A stretch of 64,000 bases of DNA. Origin: Streptomyces sp. NBC_00273. Lineage in GTDB: Bacteria > Actinomycetota > Actinomycetes > Streptomycetales > Streptomycetaceae. The stretch spans positions 992,001 to 1,056,000 of the forward strand of contig NZ_CP108067.1 of NCBI RefSeq assembly GCF_036178145.1, in the 5' to 3' direction. The position numbers were made by a program, and so were the translations under genes. The notes beneath the pieces were generated by a model. The model was not told where the DNA came from. It saw nothing but the letters and a program-made list of their open reading frames with translations, and searched no databases. Shown here one piece after another: positions 33,582-42,100 of the stretch (position 1 is the stretch's first letter; each line of letters starts with the position of its first letter).

Positions 33582-36500
33582 CGGGACTCTCCACGGAGGC
33601 GGTCGCCCACCCAGCGGGCGAGGGCGAGGGGACTGAGGGCGGCCACGGGCATCCCGGCCGCCACGAGTTGCCGCGCGACCGGGACCGAGTACCGGGGCGT
33701 CCCGTCGTCGTCGAGCGCGGCGCAGCCCAGCAGGTGGGCGCCCGAGGCGGCCAGCGCGCGGACCTCGCCGAGGAGCCCGCCGATGGGCGCGCCCTCCTCG
33801 AAGTCGCTGACCACGACGACGAGGGTGCGGCTCGGGACGGTGATCAGGGAGCGGGCGTGCGCGAGACCGGCGGCGATGTGCGTGCCGCCGCCGACGCGGA
33901 CCTCCAGCAGCAGGGAGAGCGGGTCCTCCACCCGGTCGGTGAGGTCGACGACCTGGGTGGAGAAGGCGAGGAAGTGGGTGGACAGGGTCGGTACGCCGCC
34001 CAGCACCGCCGCGGTCAGCGCCGACCAGATGACGGAGGCCTCCATCGACCCGGAGACGTCGACGACCAGGATCAGCCGCCAGTCGGCCTCGCGGCTCGCC
34101 CGGGTGCTGAAGACGGGCCGCTCCGGGACGACGACCACGCTGCCGTCGGGCCGGCGCCGGGTGTGCGCGAGGTTGGCGCGCAGGGTGCGGGCCAGGTCGA
34201 GCTTGCCGCCGGGCCGCCGGGTGGGGCGCGGGGTGGCGAGGCCGGAGAGGGCCGGACGCAGCCGGGTGGCGAGCTCCTTGGCGAGTTCGTCGACGAGCCG
34301 CCTGACCAGGGGGCGCAGTCGGGCGAGTTGGGCCTCCGGCAGCCCGCCGGCGAGGGACAGTACGGAGCTCAGCAGTTCCACCGAGGGCCGTACGGCCGCC
34401 GGATCGAGCTGGGTGAGGACGTCGGTGCGGCCCGCTTCGGCCGCTCCCGCCAGCACTTCCTCCCGTACGTCGGCGCCGAACAGCGCCTCCAGTTCCTGCG
34501 ACCACTCCCGGGCGGTGGGGAAGGAGGCCTCCTGGCCGCCGCCCTGGCCGCGCCCCTGGCCGAAGTCGAGGTCGGCGGCGCCTTCGCCGCGCCCCGCTCC
34601 GTACAGCTCGTCCAGCGCGTGGGCGTAGCGGCGAGCGCCCGCCGGGAGCCGGTCCCGCTCGCGGCCGAGCAGCAGCCGCCAGCGGTCGGCGGGGGCGAGC
34701 CGCGGGCCGGCGGCCCGGGGGGCCGGCGCGCACGGGGCTTCCGGCGCTTCGGCGGCCGGAGCCGGCGTCGGCGTGTCCGCTCCGGGCAGCGGGAGGGCCT
34801 TGAGGGCGGCGAGTCCGGCCGCGTCTGCCGCGGCCCAGAGGGCGAGGAGGGCGGGTGACGCGTCGAGCGCGAGGTCGATCCGGTCGCCGAGGCGCTCGGT
34901 GACGGTGTCGAGCAGCCGGTCCCGGGCGGCGGGCGACAGGGCGTCGAAACCGCCGCGCAGTGCCGGGAGCCGATCGAGGAAGTCCTGGTCGGCGAGGTGC
35001 TCGACGCGGTCGAGGAGCGGGGTGAGGGCGGCCGGGGAGGACTGCAACAGAGGCCCGGCGGCGGTGAGGAGTCCGCCGAGCCGCCGGGTCAGGGCGCGCC
35101 GGCTGTCGGCGGTGCCCGCGCCGTCGATCCATCCGGCGGCGCGGCCGCCGAGTTCGGCGGCCGGGTCGAGGTCGAGCAGGACCCGTACGGCCAGGGCCGC
35201 GCCCTGCATCATCGGCGCCGCGGTGGCGGCCAGGTCGGCGAGGGCGTCGTCCGTGCGCAGGCCCAGGTGGTGGGCGGCGGCCCGGTCGGCGAGGGCCACG
35301 AGGGCGGCCGCGTCGGCGGGGTCCTCGCTCCCGGCGAGGCCGGGCAGGCAGCGCACGGCCGCTTCGAGGAGGTCGTCGGCGAGGTCCGCGGAGGCGGTGC
35401 GGGCCGCGGCGGAGGTGCCGGGCAGGTGGCCGCGGTGGAGGGCCTCCAGGAGGTCGAGGGCGTCGAGGAGTTCGGGCAGGGTGGCGGTCTGCGGCAGGGC
35501 GGTGGCCGCCTCGTGGAGGCGTACGTCGACCAGGTCGGGCAGATCGCACCGCGCGGCGGCGGCCAGACCGGCGAGGATCTGCGCCGGGGTCGGCCCGCCG
35601 TCGGCGGCGGCGCGGCGGGCGGTGTCCCACAGCGTGCCGGCGGCCGCCTGGGCGGCGGTGACTCCGCGCACTCCGGCGAGGTCCAGCCGGGCCGGGACGG
35701 AAGGCGTCCAGGACAGCCGCCACTTGGTGCCGAGGGCGGTGCCGTCGCCGGTGGCGGCGACGGTGAGGGGCTCCCCGTAGGAGGCGCCGCACACGAGGAG
35801 ACGTTGCAGCAGGACCTCGCGGCGGCCGTCGAGGGCGGACCGGAGCGGGTCGAGGCGGATCTCGCGGGGCGCGGGGTCCTCGGGGGACGGCAGCCGCAGC
35901 GCGGCGAGCTCGGACTCGACCGAGGGGCCGAGGCCGGAGCGGGGGGCGTGCGGAGTGATCCGGCCGCGGGCGGTGCCGACGAGCACGGCCTCCAGGGCGC
36001 GGGCCAGCGCTCGGCCGCGGCCGAGCGGTTCGCCCTGTCCGAGGACGGTGGTGACGGCTTCGAGGAGCTCGCCGCGGCCGGGCGCGGGCAGCGCGCGCAG
36101 GGCGGCGAGGTCGCAGGCGAGCCGCAGGGTCTCGGCGGCCTCGCCGGTGCCCGCGGTGTGCCCGGCGCGACGCAGTTCCCGGCAGAGCCCGGTGACGGCG
36201 ACGGAGGCGGCCTCGCGGACCCGGTCGGGGTCACCACCGGCTTCGAGGACGGCTTGCTGCCAACGGGGGTCCCGGATCCCGGCGGGGTAACCGGAACGGG
36301 AGTCGAGCAGGTCGAAGGAGTACGGCACGAAGGAGGTGACGGCCGGGGCCGCGCCCGCGGCCGGCGTCCCGGAGGCGGCGGTCCTGCCGTGCCGGGGGCC
36401 CGGAACGACCTGGTTCGGCCCGAGGGCCGTGACTGCGTCGGCGCGGTGGGCGGAGCCGTGGCCGGATCCCGCACCGGCATCGCTGCCGGTACGCGTGCGC

Positions 36501-37915
36501 GTGCCCGTGCCGGAGGAGAAGCCAGTGCCAGGGCCTGAGCCGGAGGCGTGGGCGGAGCCGACGTCAGCAGCCTGCCCGTCGCCGGTGCCGTCGCCAGTGC
36601 CGGGGGCGGAGCCGAAGTCGGAGCCGTGGCCGGATCCCGAACCAGTGCCGGTGCCGGAGGCGGACGCGGTGCCGGAGGCGATGTCAGAAGGCTGGCCGTC
36701 GCCGGTGCCGGAACCGTGGGCGGCGTGCGTGTCGGAAGCCTGACCCGAGCCGCAGCCGAGGTCGGAATCGACCGGGTCACCGGAGCCGCCACCCGGGGCG
36801 GAGCCCGAGCGGGAACCGAGGGCGGAGCCGGAGCCGTGTCCAGCCGAGCCGGCGGCGGCCGTGCCCGGGAGGACCGGGGCGTGGAACGCCCCGATCACCG
36901 CCGCCACGCGGTGGCCCGCGGCGACGGCGCCCGCGATCACGCTCCGCATGTGCGCCTCGCGGGCCAGGTCGGTCGCCGGTACGCCGTTCGTGTCCGCGCG
37001 CAGCGCCCAGCCGACGCCGAGCGCCGCACGGCGTACGGCTTCCGGGGTGCAACCCGGTGCGAGGACCTCGACGGCGCGGTCCCACAGGTCGTCACCGTCG
37101 CGCCCCGTACCTGCGGCTGTCAGAGCGTCCGCGAAGGACCCACCGGCAGGGACCGTGTCCCGGTCCGGGGCCGTGGCCGAGACCCGGCCCGCGCCCTGCC
37201 CGGAACCCTGGTCCGAGAGCGCGTCCCGGTTCCGGCCCGGTTCCGTGGCCGGGGACGAACCGGGGTCCGCGACCGACCCCGTGCCCGTGGCCGAGTCCGA
37301 GCCAGGCGCCGGACCCGAAACCGAGGCAAGTGCCTGGCCCCGACCCTGCCCGGAGGCCCTGCCCGAAACCGAGTCAGGAGCCGTGGCCGTGGCCGGGACC
37401 GGAACCTGGGCGTGGGCCGAGCCCTGCCCGGAGGCCTGGCCCGAGGCCGAAGCCCGGCCCGCCGCCGTAGCAGCGACGGGGTCCGGGACCGGGCCCAGGG
37501 CCGGCGCCGCGGCGGGGTCCGCGGCCGGCGACCCCGTCGGGTCCGCGGTCGGGTGGGTCCAGCCGCGGTCCGACAGCGGGAGGTCGCAGCAGATGACGGC
37601 CGCGCCGGCCGCACGGGCCCAGCGGATCGCGGCCAGTTCCGGGGAGAAGTCCGCGAACGGGTAGAACGCCAGGCGCCCGTCCTCCCCCGTGCCCGCGAGG
37701 GCGACCGGGGCGACGGTCTCCGGGTCGGCGAGGTGCTCCAGCCAGGGCTGGAACTCCGCCGGGAGCTCGACGCAGACCACGTCGGCGCCCGAGGCGTCCA
37801 GCAGGGCAGGTACCACCGCGGCCAGCGCGGGGCTGTGGTGGCGCACCCCGATGAGGTACGGCTCACGGGCCGCGGCGAGCGCGTCGACCGCGGCGCGCGG
37901 GTCGGTGTGCGTCAA
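33578..37915 (-). CDS. DUF5682-VWA fusion protein of the MoxR/VWA locus (YehM+YehP-like)
   Basis: About 1445 residues. The N-terminal DUF5682-like part begins LIGVRHHSPAL and VVCVELPAE and continues past two Gly/Ser/Ala/Thr low-complexity insertions (about 120-262 and 350-525). A long helical middle follows. The C-terminal VWA domain starts WRLILVVDVSGSM (about 1278-1290), with VGGGTHIAAG and VVVVSDFEEG as MIDAS partners. TTG 37915 overlaps the MoxR stop as TTGA; ATG 37951 upstream is the alternative. MoxR ATPases usually act with VWA proteins, so this should be the ATPase's partner or substrate adaptor. Confidence 0.85.
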   Translation of the reverse strand: MTHTDPRAAVDALAAAREPYLIGVRHHSPALAAVVPALLDASGADVVCVELPAEFQPWLEHLADPETVAPVALAGTGEDGRLAFYPFADFSPELAAIRWARAAGAAVICCDLPLSDRGWTHPTADPTGSPAADPAAAPALGPVPDPVAATAAGRASASGQASGQGSAHAQVPVPATATAPDSVSGRASGQGRGQALASVSGPAPGSDSATGTGSVADPGSSPATEPGRNRDALSDQGSGQGAGRVSATAPDRDTVPAGGSFADALTAAGTGRDGDDLWDRAVEVLAPGCTPEAVRRAALGVGWALRADTNGVPATDLAREAHMRSVIAGAVAAGHRVAAVIGAFHAPVLPGTAAAGSAGHGSGSALGSRSGSAPGGGSGDPVDSDLGCGSGQASDTHAAHGSGTGDGQPSDIASGTASASGTGTGSGSGHGSDFGSAPGTGDGTGDGQAADVGSAHASGSGPGTGFSSGTGTRTRTGSDAGAGSGHGSAHRADAVTALGPNQVVPGPRHGRTAASGTPAAGAAPAVTSFVPYSFDLLDSRSGYPAGIRDPRWQQAVLEAGGDPDRVREAASVAVTGLCRELRRAGHTAGTGEAAETLRLACDLAALRALPAPGRGELLEAVTTVLGQGEPLGRGRALARALEAVLVGTARGRITPHAPRSGLGPSVESELAALRLPSPEDPAPREIRLDPLRSALDGRREVLLQRLLVCGASYGEPLTVAATGDGTALGTKWRLSWTPSVPARLDLAGVRGVTAAQAAAGTLWDTARRAAADGGPTPAQILAGLAAAARCDLPDLVDVRLHEAATALPQTATLPELLDALDLLEALHRGHLPGTSAAARTASADLADDLLEAAVRCLPGLAGSEDPADAAALVALADRAAAHHLGLRTDDALADLAATAAPMMQGAALAVRVLLDLDPAAELGGRAAGWIDGAGTADSRRALTRRLGGLLTAAGPLLQSSPAALTPLLDRVEHLADQDFLDRLPALRGGFDALSPAARDRLLDTVTERLGDRIDLALDASPALLALWAAADAAGLAALKALPLPGADTPTPAPAAEAPEAPCAPAPRAAGPRLAPADRWRLLLGRERDRLPAGARRYAHALDELYGAGRGEGAADLDFGQGRGQGGGQEASFPTAREWSQELEALFGADVREEVLAGAAEAGRTDVLTQLDPAAVRPSVELLSSVLSLAGGLPEAQLARLRPLVRRLVDELAKELATRLRPALSGLATPRPTRRPGGKLDLARTLRANLAHTRRRPDGSVVVVPERPVFSTRASREADWRLILVVDVSGSMEASVIWSALTAAVLGGVPTLSTHFLAFSTQVVDLTDRVEDPLSLLLEVRVGGGTHIAAGLAHARSLITVPSRTLVVVVSDFEEGAPIGGLLGEVRALAASGAHLLGCAALDDDGTPRYSVPVARQLVAAGMPVAALSPLALARWVGDRLRGESR
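36340..36865 (-). repeat. Low-complexity Gly/Ser/Thr-rich insertion (coding)
   Basis: About 175 codons of degenerate G-S-G-T/A-S-G repeats lie inside the DUF5682 part. A similar stretch lies at about 37130-37556. Both stay in frame and keep GC-rich codons, so they are translated linkers, not frameshift artefacts. Confidence 0.7.
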
Positions 37916-39072
37916 CGCAGGCTCCCGCGCAGGTCCCAGAGGCGGCGCCACATCGGCGAACCGTCCTCGGCGCGGCGCCGGACCGGCCCGTCCCAGTACC
38001 CCAGCAGCCGCCCGTGGTCGGCCGGATCGTCCTTGCGTACGACGCCCAGCAGGTGCCCCGGCAGCAGGTCCAGCACGTCCCCGCCCGGCAGGTACGCCGC
38101 GGCGACCCCGAGCGAGGCCGCCACCTGGACGGCTTCGGCGGTGGACATGACCGTACCGGGGCGTTCCACGTCCCAGCCCTCCGCGGAACGGCCGGAGCGC
38201 AGGTCACGGAAGACGGTGACGAGCGCGTCGAGCACGGCGTCGTCGACCCCGAAGGCGGCGCCGGCCCGCTGGACGGCGGCCACCGCCTGGCGGCGGATCA
38301 AGGTGGCCTCCGCGTCCGCGTCGGCGATCGGGGCGACGGTCTCGAAGTTGAAGCGCCGCTTGAGGGCGGCGGACATCTCCGAGACGCCGCGGTCGCGCAG
38401 GTTGGCGGTGGCGATGACGGTGAAGCCCGGGGCCGCGGAGACCACAGCGTCCTCGGTGGCGGTCAGTTCGGGCACGCTGAGCCGCCGGTCGGACAGGATC
38501 GACACCAGCGCGTCCTGCACCTCGGGCAGGCAACGGGTGATCTCCTCGACGCGGACGACGCGTCCGGTGCGCATGGCGGAGAGCACCGGGGAGTCGACCA
38601 GGGCCTGCGCGGTGGGACCCTGCGCCAGCAGCAGCGCGTAGTTCCAGCCGTAGCGGAAGGCGTCCTCGGTGGTGCCGGCCGTGCCCTGCACGGTGAGGGC
38701 GCTGGTGCCGCTGACGGCGGCCGCCAGCAGCTCCGACAGCATCGACTTGGCGGTTCCGGGCTCGCCGGTGAGGAGCAGGCCGCGCTCGCCGGCCAGGGTG
38801 ACGACGCAGCGCTCCACGAGGGCGCGTTCGCCGACGAACTTGGGCGCGATGACCAGCTTGGCGGGGAGGCCGGCGCGGCGGCGCCCCGGCAGCGCGAGCT
38901 CGGCTCCGTCGCTGCCGCAGACGAAGGTGACGACGGCGCGCGGGGTCAGGGCCCAGCCGGGCGGGCGGGGGCCCGGGTCCTGGGCCGCGAGGAAGGCGAG
39001 CTCGGCGGCGTGGCGCTCCTCGGCGGGCAGCACCTGCCGGGCGGCGGGGGCGGTTTCTTCGGTGACGGTCAT
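37912..39072 (-). CDS. MoxR-type AAA+ ATPase (YehL-like)
   Basis: A 386-residue protein with Walker A GEPGTAKS (about 102-109), Walker B VVRVEEITR (about 169-177), the sensor-1 region TVIATANLRDRGV, arginine-finger region ALKRRFNFE, and a C-terminal lid with YLPGGDVLDLLPGHL. MoxR proteins are hexameric ATPases that remodel or insert cofactors into partner proteins, together with a VWA protein. ATG 39072 has an agagga site. It is first of three coupled genes and lies 125 bases after the 1633-residue gene, with a hairpin between. Confidence 0.9.
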   Translation of the reverse strand: MTVTEETAPAARQVLPAEERHAAELAFLAAQDPGPRPPGWALTPRAVVTFVCGSDGAELALPGRRRAGLPAKLVIAPKFVGERALVERCVVTLAGERGLLLTGEPGTAKSMLSELLAAAVSGTSALTVQGTAGTTEDAFRYGWNYALLLAQGPTAQALVDSPVLSAMRTGRVVRVEEITRCLPEVQDALVSILSDRRLSVPELTATEDAVVSAAPGFTVIATANLRDRGVSEMSAALKRRFNFETVAPIADADAEATLIRRQAVAAVQRAGAAFGVDDAVLDALVTVFRDLRSGRSAEGWDVERPGTVMSTAEAVQVAASLGVAAAYLPGGDVLDLLPGHLLGVVRKDDPADHGRLLGYWDGPVRRRAEDGSPMWRRLWDLRGSLR

Positions 39073-39118
39073 CGGTTCCTCTGGAAACGGAGAAGGTGTG
39101 GCGGGAGATCGGTGCGGG

Positions 39119-39152
39119 GGCGCGGCGCACCTGCGGGCAGGTGCGCCGCGCC
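39119..39152 (-). terminator. Strong hairpin between the two halves of the locus
   Basis: A near-perfect inverted repeat with arms of about 15 bp (ggcgcggcgcacctg and its complement) and a tight loop. It follows the stop of the 1633-residue gene by about 45 bases and precedes the MoxR start by a similar distance. It may end the first transcript, act as an attenuator, or set the ratio of the two gene groups. Confidence 0.75.
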
Positions 39153-39197
39153 GTACGGGAATCCCGGGCGGCCCGCGGCGGCCCGGGGACGGCCGAT

Positions 39198-42100
39198 TCA
39201 GCGGCGGCGGGCGCGGGTGCGCTTCACCTTGAGCTCCTCGAAGCGCGGCAGGTCGCCCTCCTGGACCCGCTGCCAGGCCCGGCGGTAGAGCTCCGCGGTC
39301 GGTTCGGCCGGGACGAGCACGCCCAGCGGGGGCCGGCCAGCGGCGCCCAGGCCGTACATGGGGAGCTTCCACTGCTCCACCGGCAGCGTCGGAGAGGGCA
39401 TGTCGGCCCAGCCGCCGGGCAGGAACAGCGAGCGCCCGGCCCGGCTGCGGCCGGCCGTCACCACCAGTTCGGTGGCGGCCAGTTCGGCGCGGGCGGCCTT
39501 GATGCGGGCCGGCTTCCAGCCGGTCCACCGCGCCGTGTTGCGGTCGGTGGGGTCGGGCATGGCGAGCAGCATGAGGTAGAGGGTGGCCGCGTCGGCACCC
39601 AGGCCGTGTCGGGCGCTCGCCTCCTCCACCAGTGCGGGGACCGAGCGGCTCGGGTCCTGCGGCCACCAGGTGCCGTCCGCGTCCGTCGCACCGGCCGCCG
39701 GGGCGCCCGGATCGGCGAGCAGCGCGGCGAAGCGCGGGTCGTGGGCGGTGCGCAGCGCCGTCTCGGCGGCGGAGGGCCGCTGGTCCTCGCCGCGCAGCGC
39801 CGGCAGGTACGGGTCGGAGCCGGTGGAGTCGAGCAGGGCCGGGCGCAGTGCGGGCTTGGGCTGGTCGTCGTGGGTGGCCATGACGACGGCGCCGTACCGC
39901 TCGTAGCCCTCGCCGGTCTCGGTCGGCGTGCCCGCCGCCTTCCGGAAGTCGGGAAGGCTGGTGTAGTGCCCGATCTCCAGGAGCAGTTCGGGCCCGGCGA
40001 GCCGCTGCCGTACGGCCGTCAGTACGGGCGGCAGGGCCGCTCGTACGGAATCGCCCGCGGGCAGCCGGTGGGCCAGCCAGGACGCCATGGCCAGGGTTCC
40101 GGTCAGGACGGACGTGGTGAAGGGGGTGGTGGCCGGCTCGGCGGGCTCCACGTGGTCGCCCTTCACCCCCCAAGCGACGTCGACGGAGAGCTCGCGCGAG
40201 GCGGCCGGGTCGAGCAGCGCGGCCAGGGCGCGGTGCGCGGGCCAGCTGCCGCCCACGGCGCGCGCCGCTTCCGTGGCCAGCCAGTCGGGCACGGGGGTAC
40301 GACGGCCCACGCGCCGGTTCCAGATCTCCGCGGCGGCGGCGACGTCGGGTCCCTCGCTCCACAGCTGCGCCGGGTCGGCGGGGAGCAGGGCCCCGACGAC
40401 GGCACGCCGCAGCTCGGTGTCGAGGTTCTTGAGCTCGTCGCGGGCGTACGCGGCGTCGGTGGCCTTGACCCCGAGGGCGGTGCGCAGTTCGGGGGTCAGG
40501 AAGTTGCGTTCGTAGCTGTCGACGCCCGGGAGTCCGGCGACCACCAGGCGGGCGAGGGCACCGGAGACCCCGGTGAGTCGGGCGAACTCCTCCGCGGCTT
40601 CGGGGCGGAAGGGCACGGGCCCGTGTTCGGCGGCCGCGGCGAGGAACGCGGTCAGCCAGCCGGCGCCGCGTTCGCGGTCGCCGAGCGGGGCGTCGCCGCG
40701 GACGGTGTAGGGGCCGGGGACGGTGAACCGGCCCGTGGGGTCGTACAGGAGCGCACCGAACTCGTGGCCATCGGGCACCGATTCGCTGTGTTCGGTCAGC
40801 GCGAGGACGGCTCCGCCGCCCAGCGGCAGCAGGCTGCGGTGGTGGACGTTGCGCTCGCCGTCCGGGGTGAGCAGGTGCTGCCGGTCGAGGCGGAGCAGGA
40901 CCCGGCGCCAGCGGTCCGCGGAGCCCTCGGCCGAGGCCAGGCCGAGGGCGTCGACCGTGCCGAGCAGGGTGAGCAGCCCCTCCCGCTGCTCGTCGGTGGG
41001 CGCGACGGTGACGGCGCGGTAGGCGACGGCCGCGGGCTGGTCCAGCAGCGGGGTCCAGGTGAAGGACCAGTACGGCAGTGCGGGCGCGTCGAAGTGCAGC
41101 AGGCCGGGCACCGGGGTGGCGTCGGTCCGTGCGCGGGCGGCGCCGAGTTCGCTCAGCGTGTAGTGGGCGGCGTCGCTCTCGCCGCCCCAGCGGTAGTAGC
41201 CGGCGCCGATGAGACCGCTGAGTCCGTCGGCGATCAGCCGGTCGCCGGGGCCCTGCTCGCGCTCCTCGACGGGGGTGTCGTCCGGGTGGAGCCGGGCGGC
41301 GATCGCGTCCAGGGCCTTCTGCTGGGTGAGGGTGAAGCGGAGGACCTCGACGATTCCGCCGATGAGCGCGGGGGCGGTGATCTTCGGCAGGGCCGCGCTC
41401 ACCAGTTCGGGCAGGTCGGCGGCCTTGTCGGCCGCGGCGGCCGTCTTGAGGAGGGCGGCCACGGTCTCCCGGTCGGCGGCGCGCAGGACGGCCGAGCCCT
41501 CGGTGTCACGGGGGCGCAGGGCGTACCAGTGCGAAAGCGGCGGAAGGTCCACGCTGCCCGTACCGAAGGCGGAGCGCCGGCGGTGGCCGTCGCGCGAGCG
41601 GGCGGTGACCACCCCATCCGGGTCGGTGATGCTCAGCTCCTGCCAGTGCTGGGACAGTGCGCGGGGCCGGTCGTCGCCGGGGAAGGCGAGGGCGGCGACG
41701 GGCGCCTCGCGGCCCTCGGGCACGGAGACGGTGCGGCCTCCGGTGTCGGTGCCCTCCCAGCCGTGGTCGCGGCGCCATACGGTGCGCCAGCCGAGCAGGC
41801 CGTCGGTGGGCTCGCCGAGGACCGAGCCGGCCACGGTGGGAGTCGGCCGCAGCCGGTTGGAGGACCCGCCGCGGCGGGCGCTGTCCGGGTCGGCGCGCAG
41901 CGCGTCGGCGAAGAACGCGGGCAGGGAGGAGCGCCCGTAGGTCCCGCCGACGGGGTCGTACTCGCGCCAGCCGGTGTCGTTCTCCTCGTCGCGCCGGTGC
42001 CACACCCAGTACGAGGTGCCGTCGGACAGCAGGGGCCGCTCGTCCGGCAGCTTCGTGTCGCCGCGGTGCAGGACCCCGCTGCCGGTGGTGCGGCCGCCGC

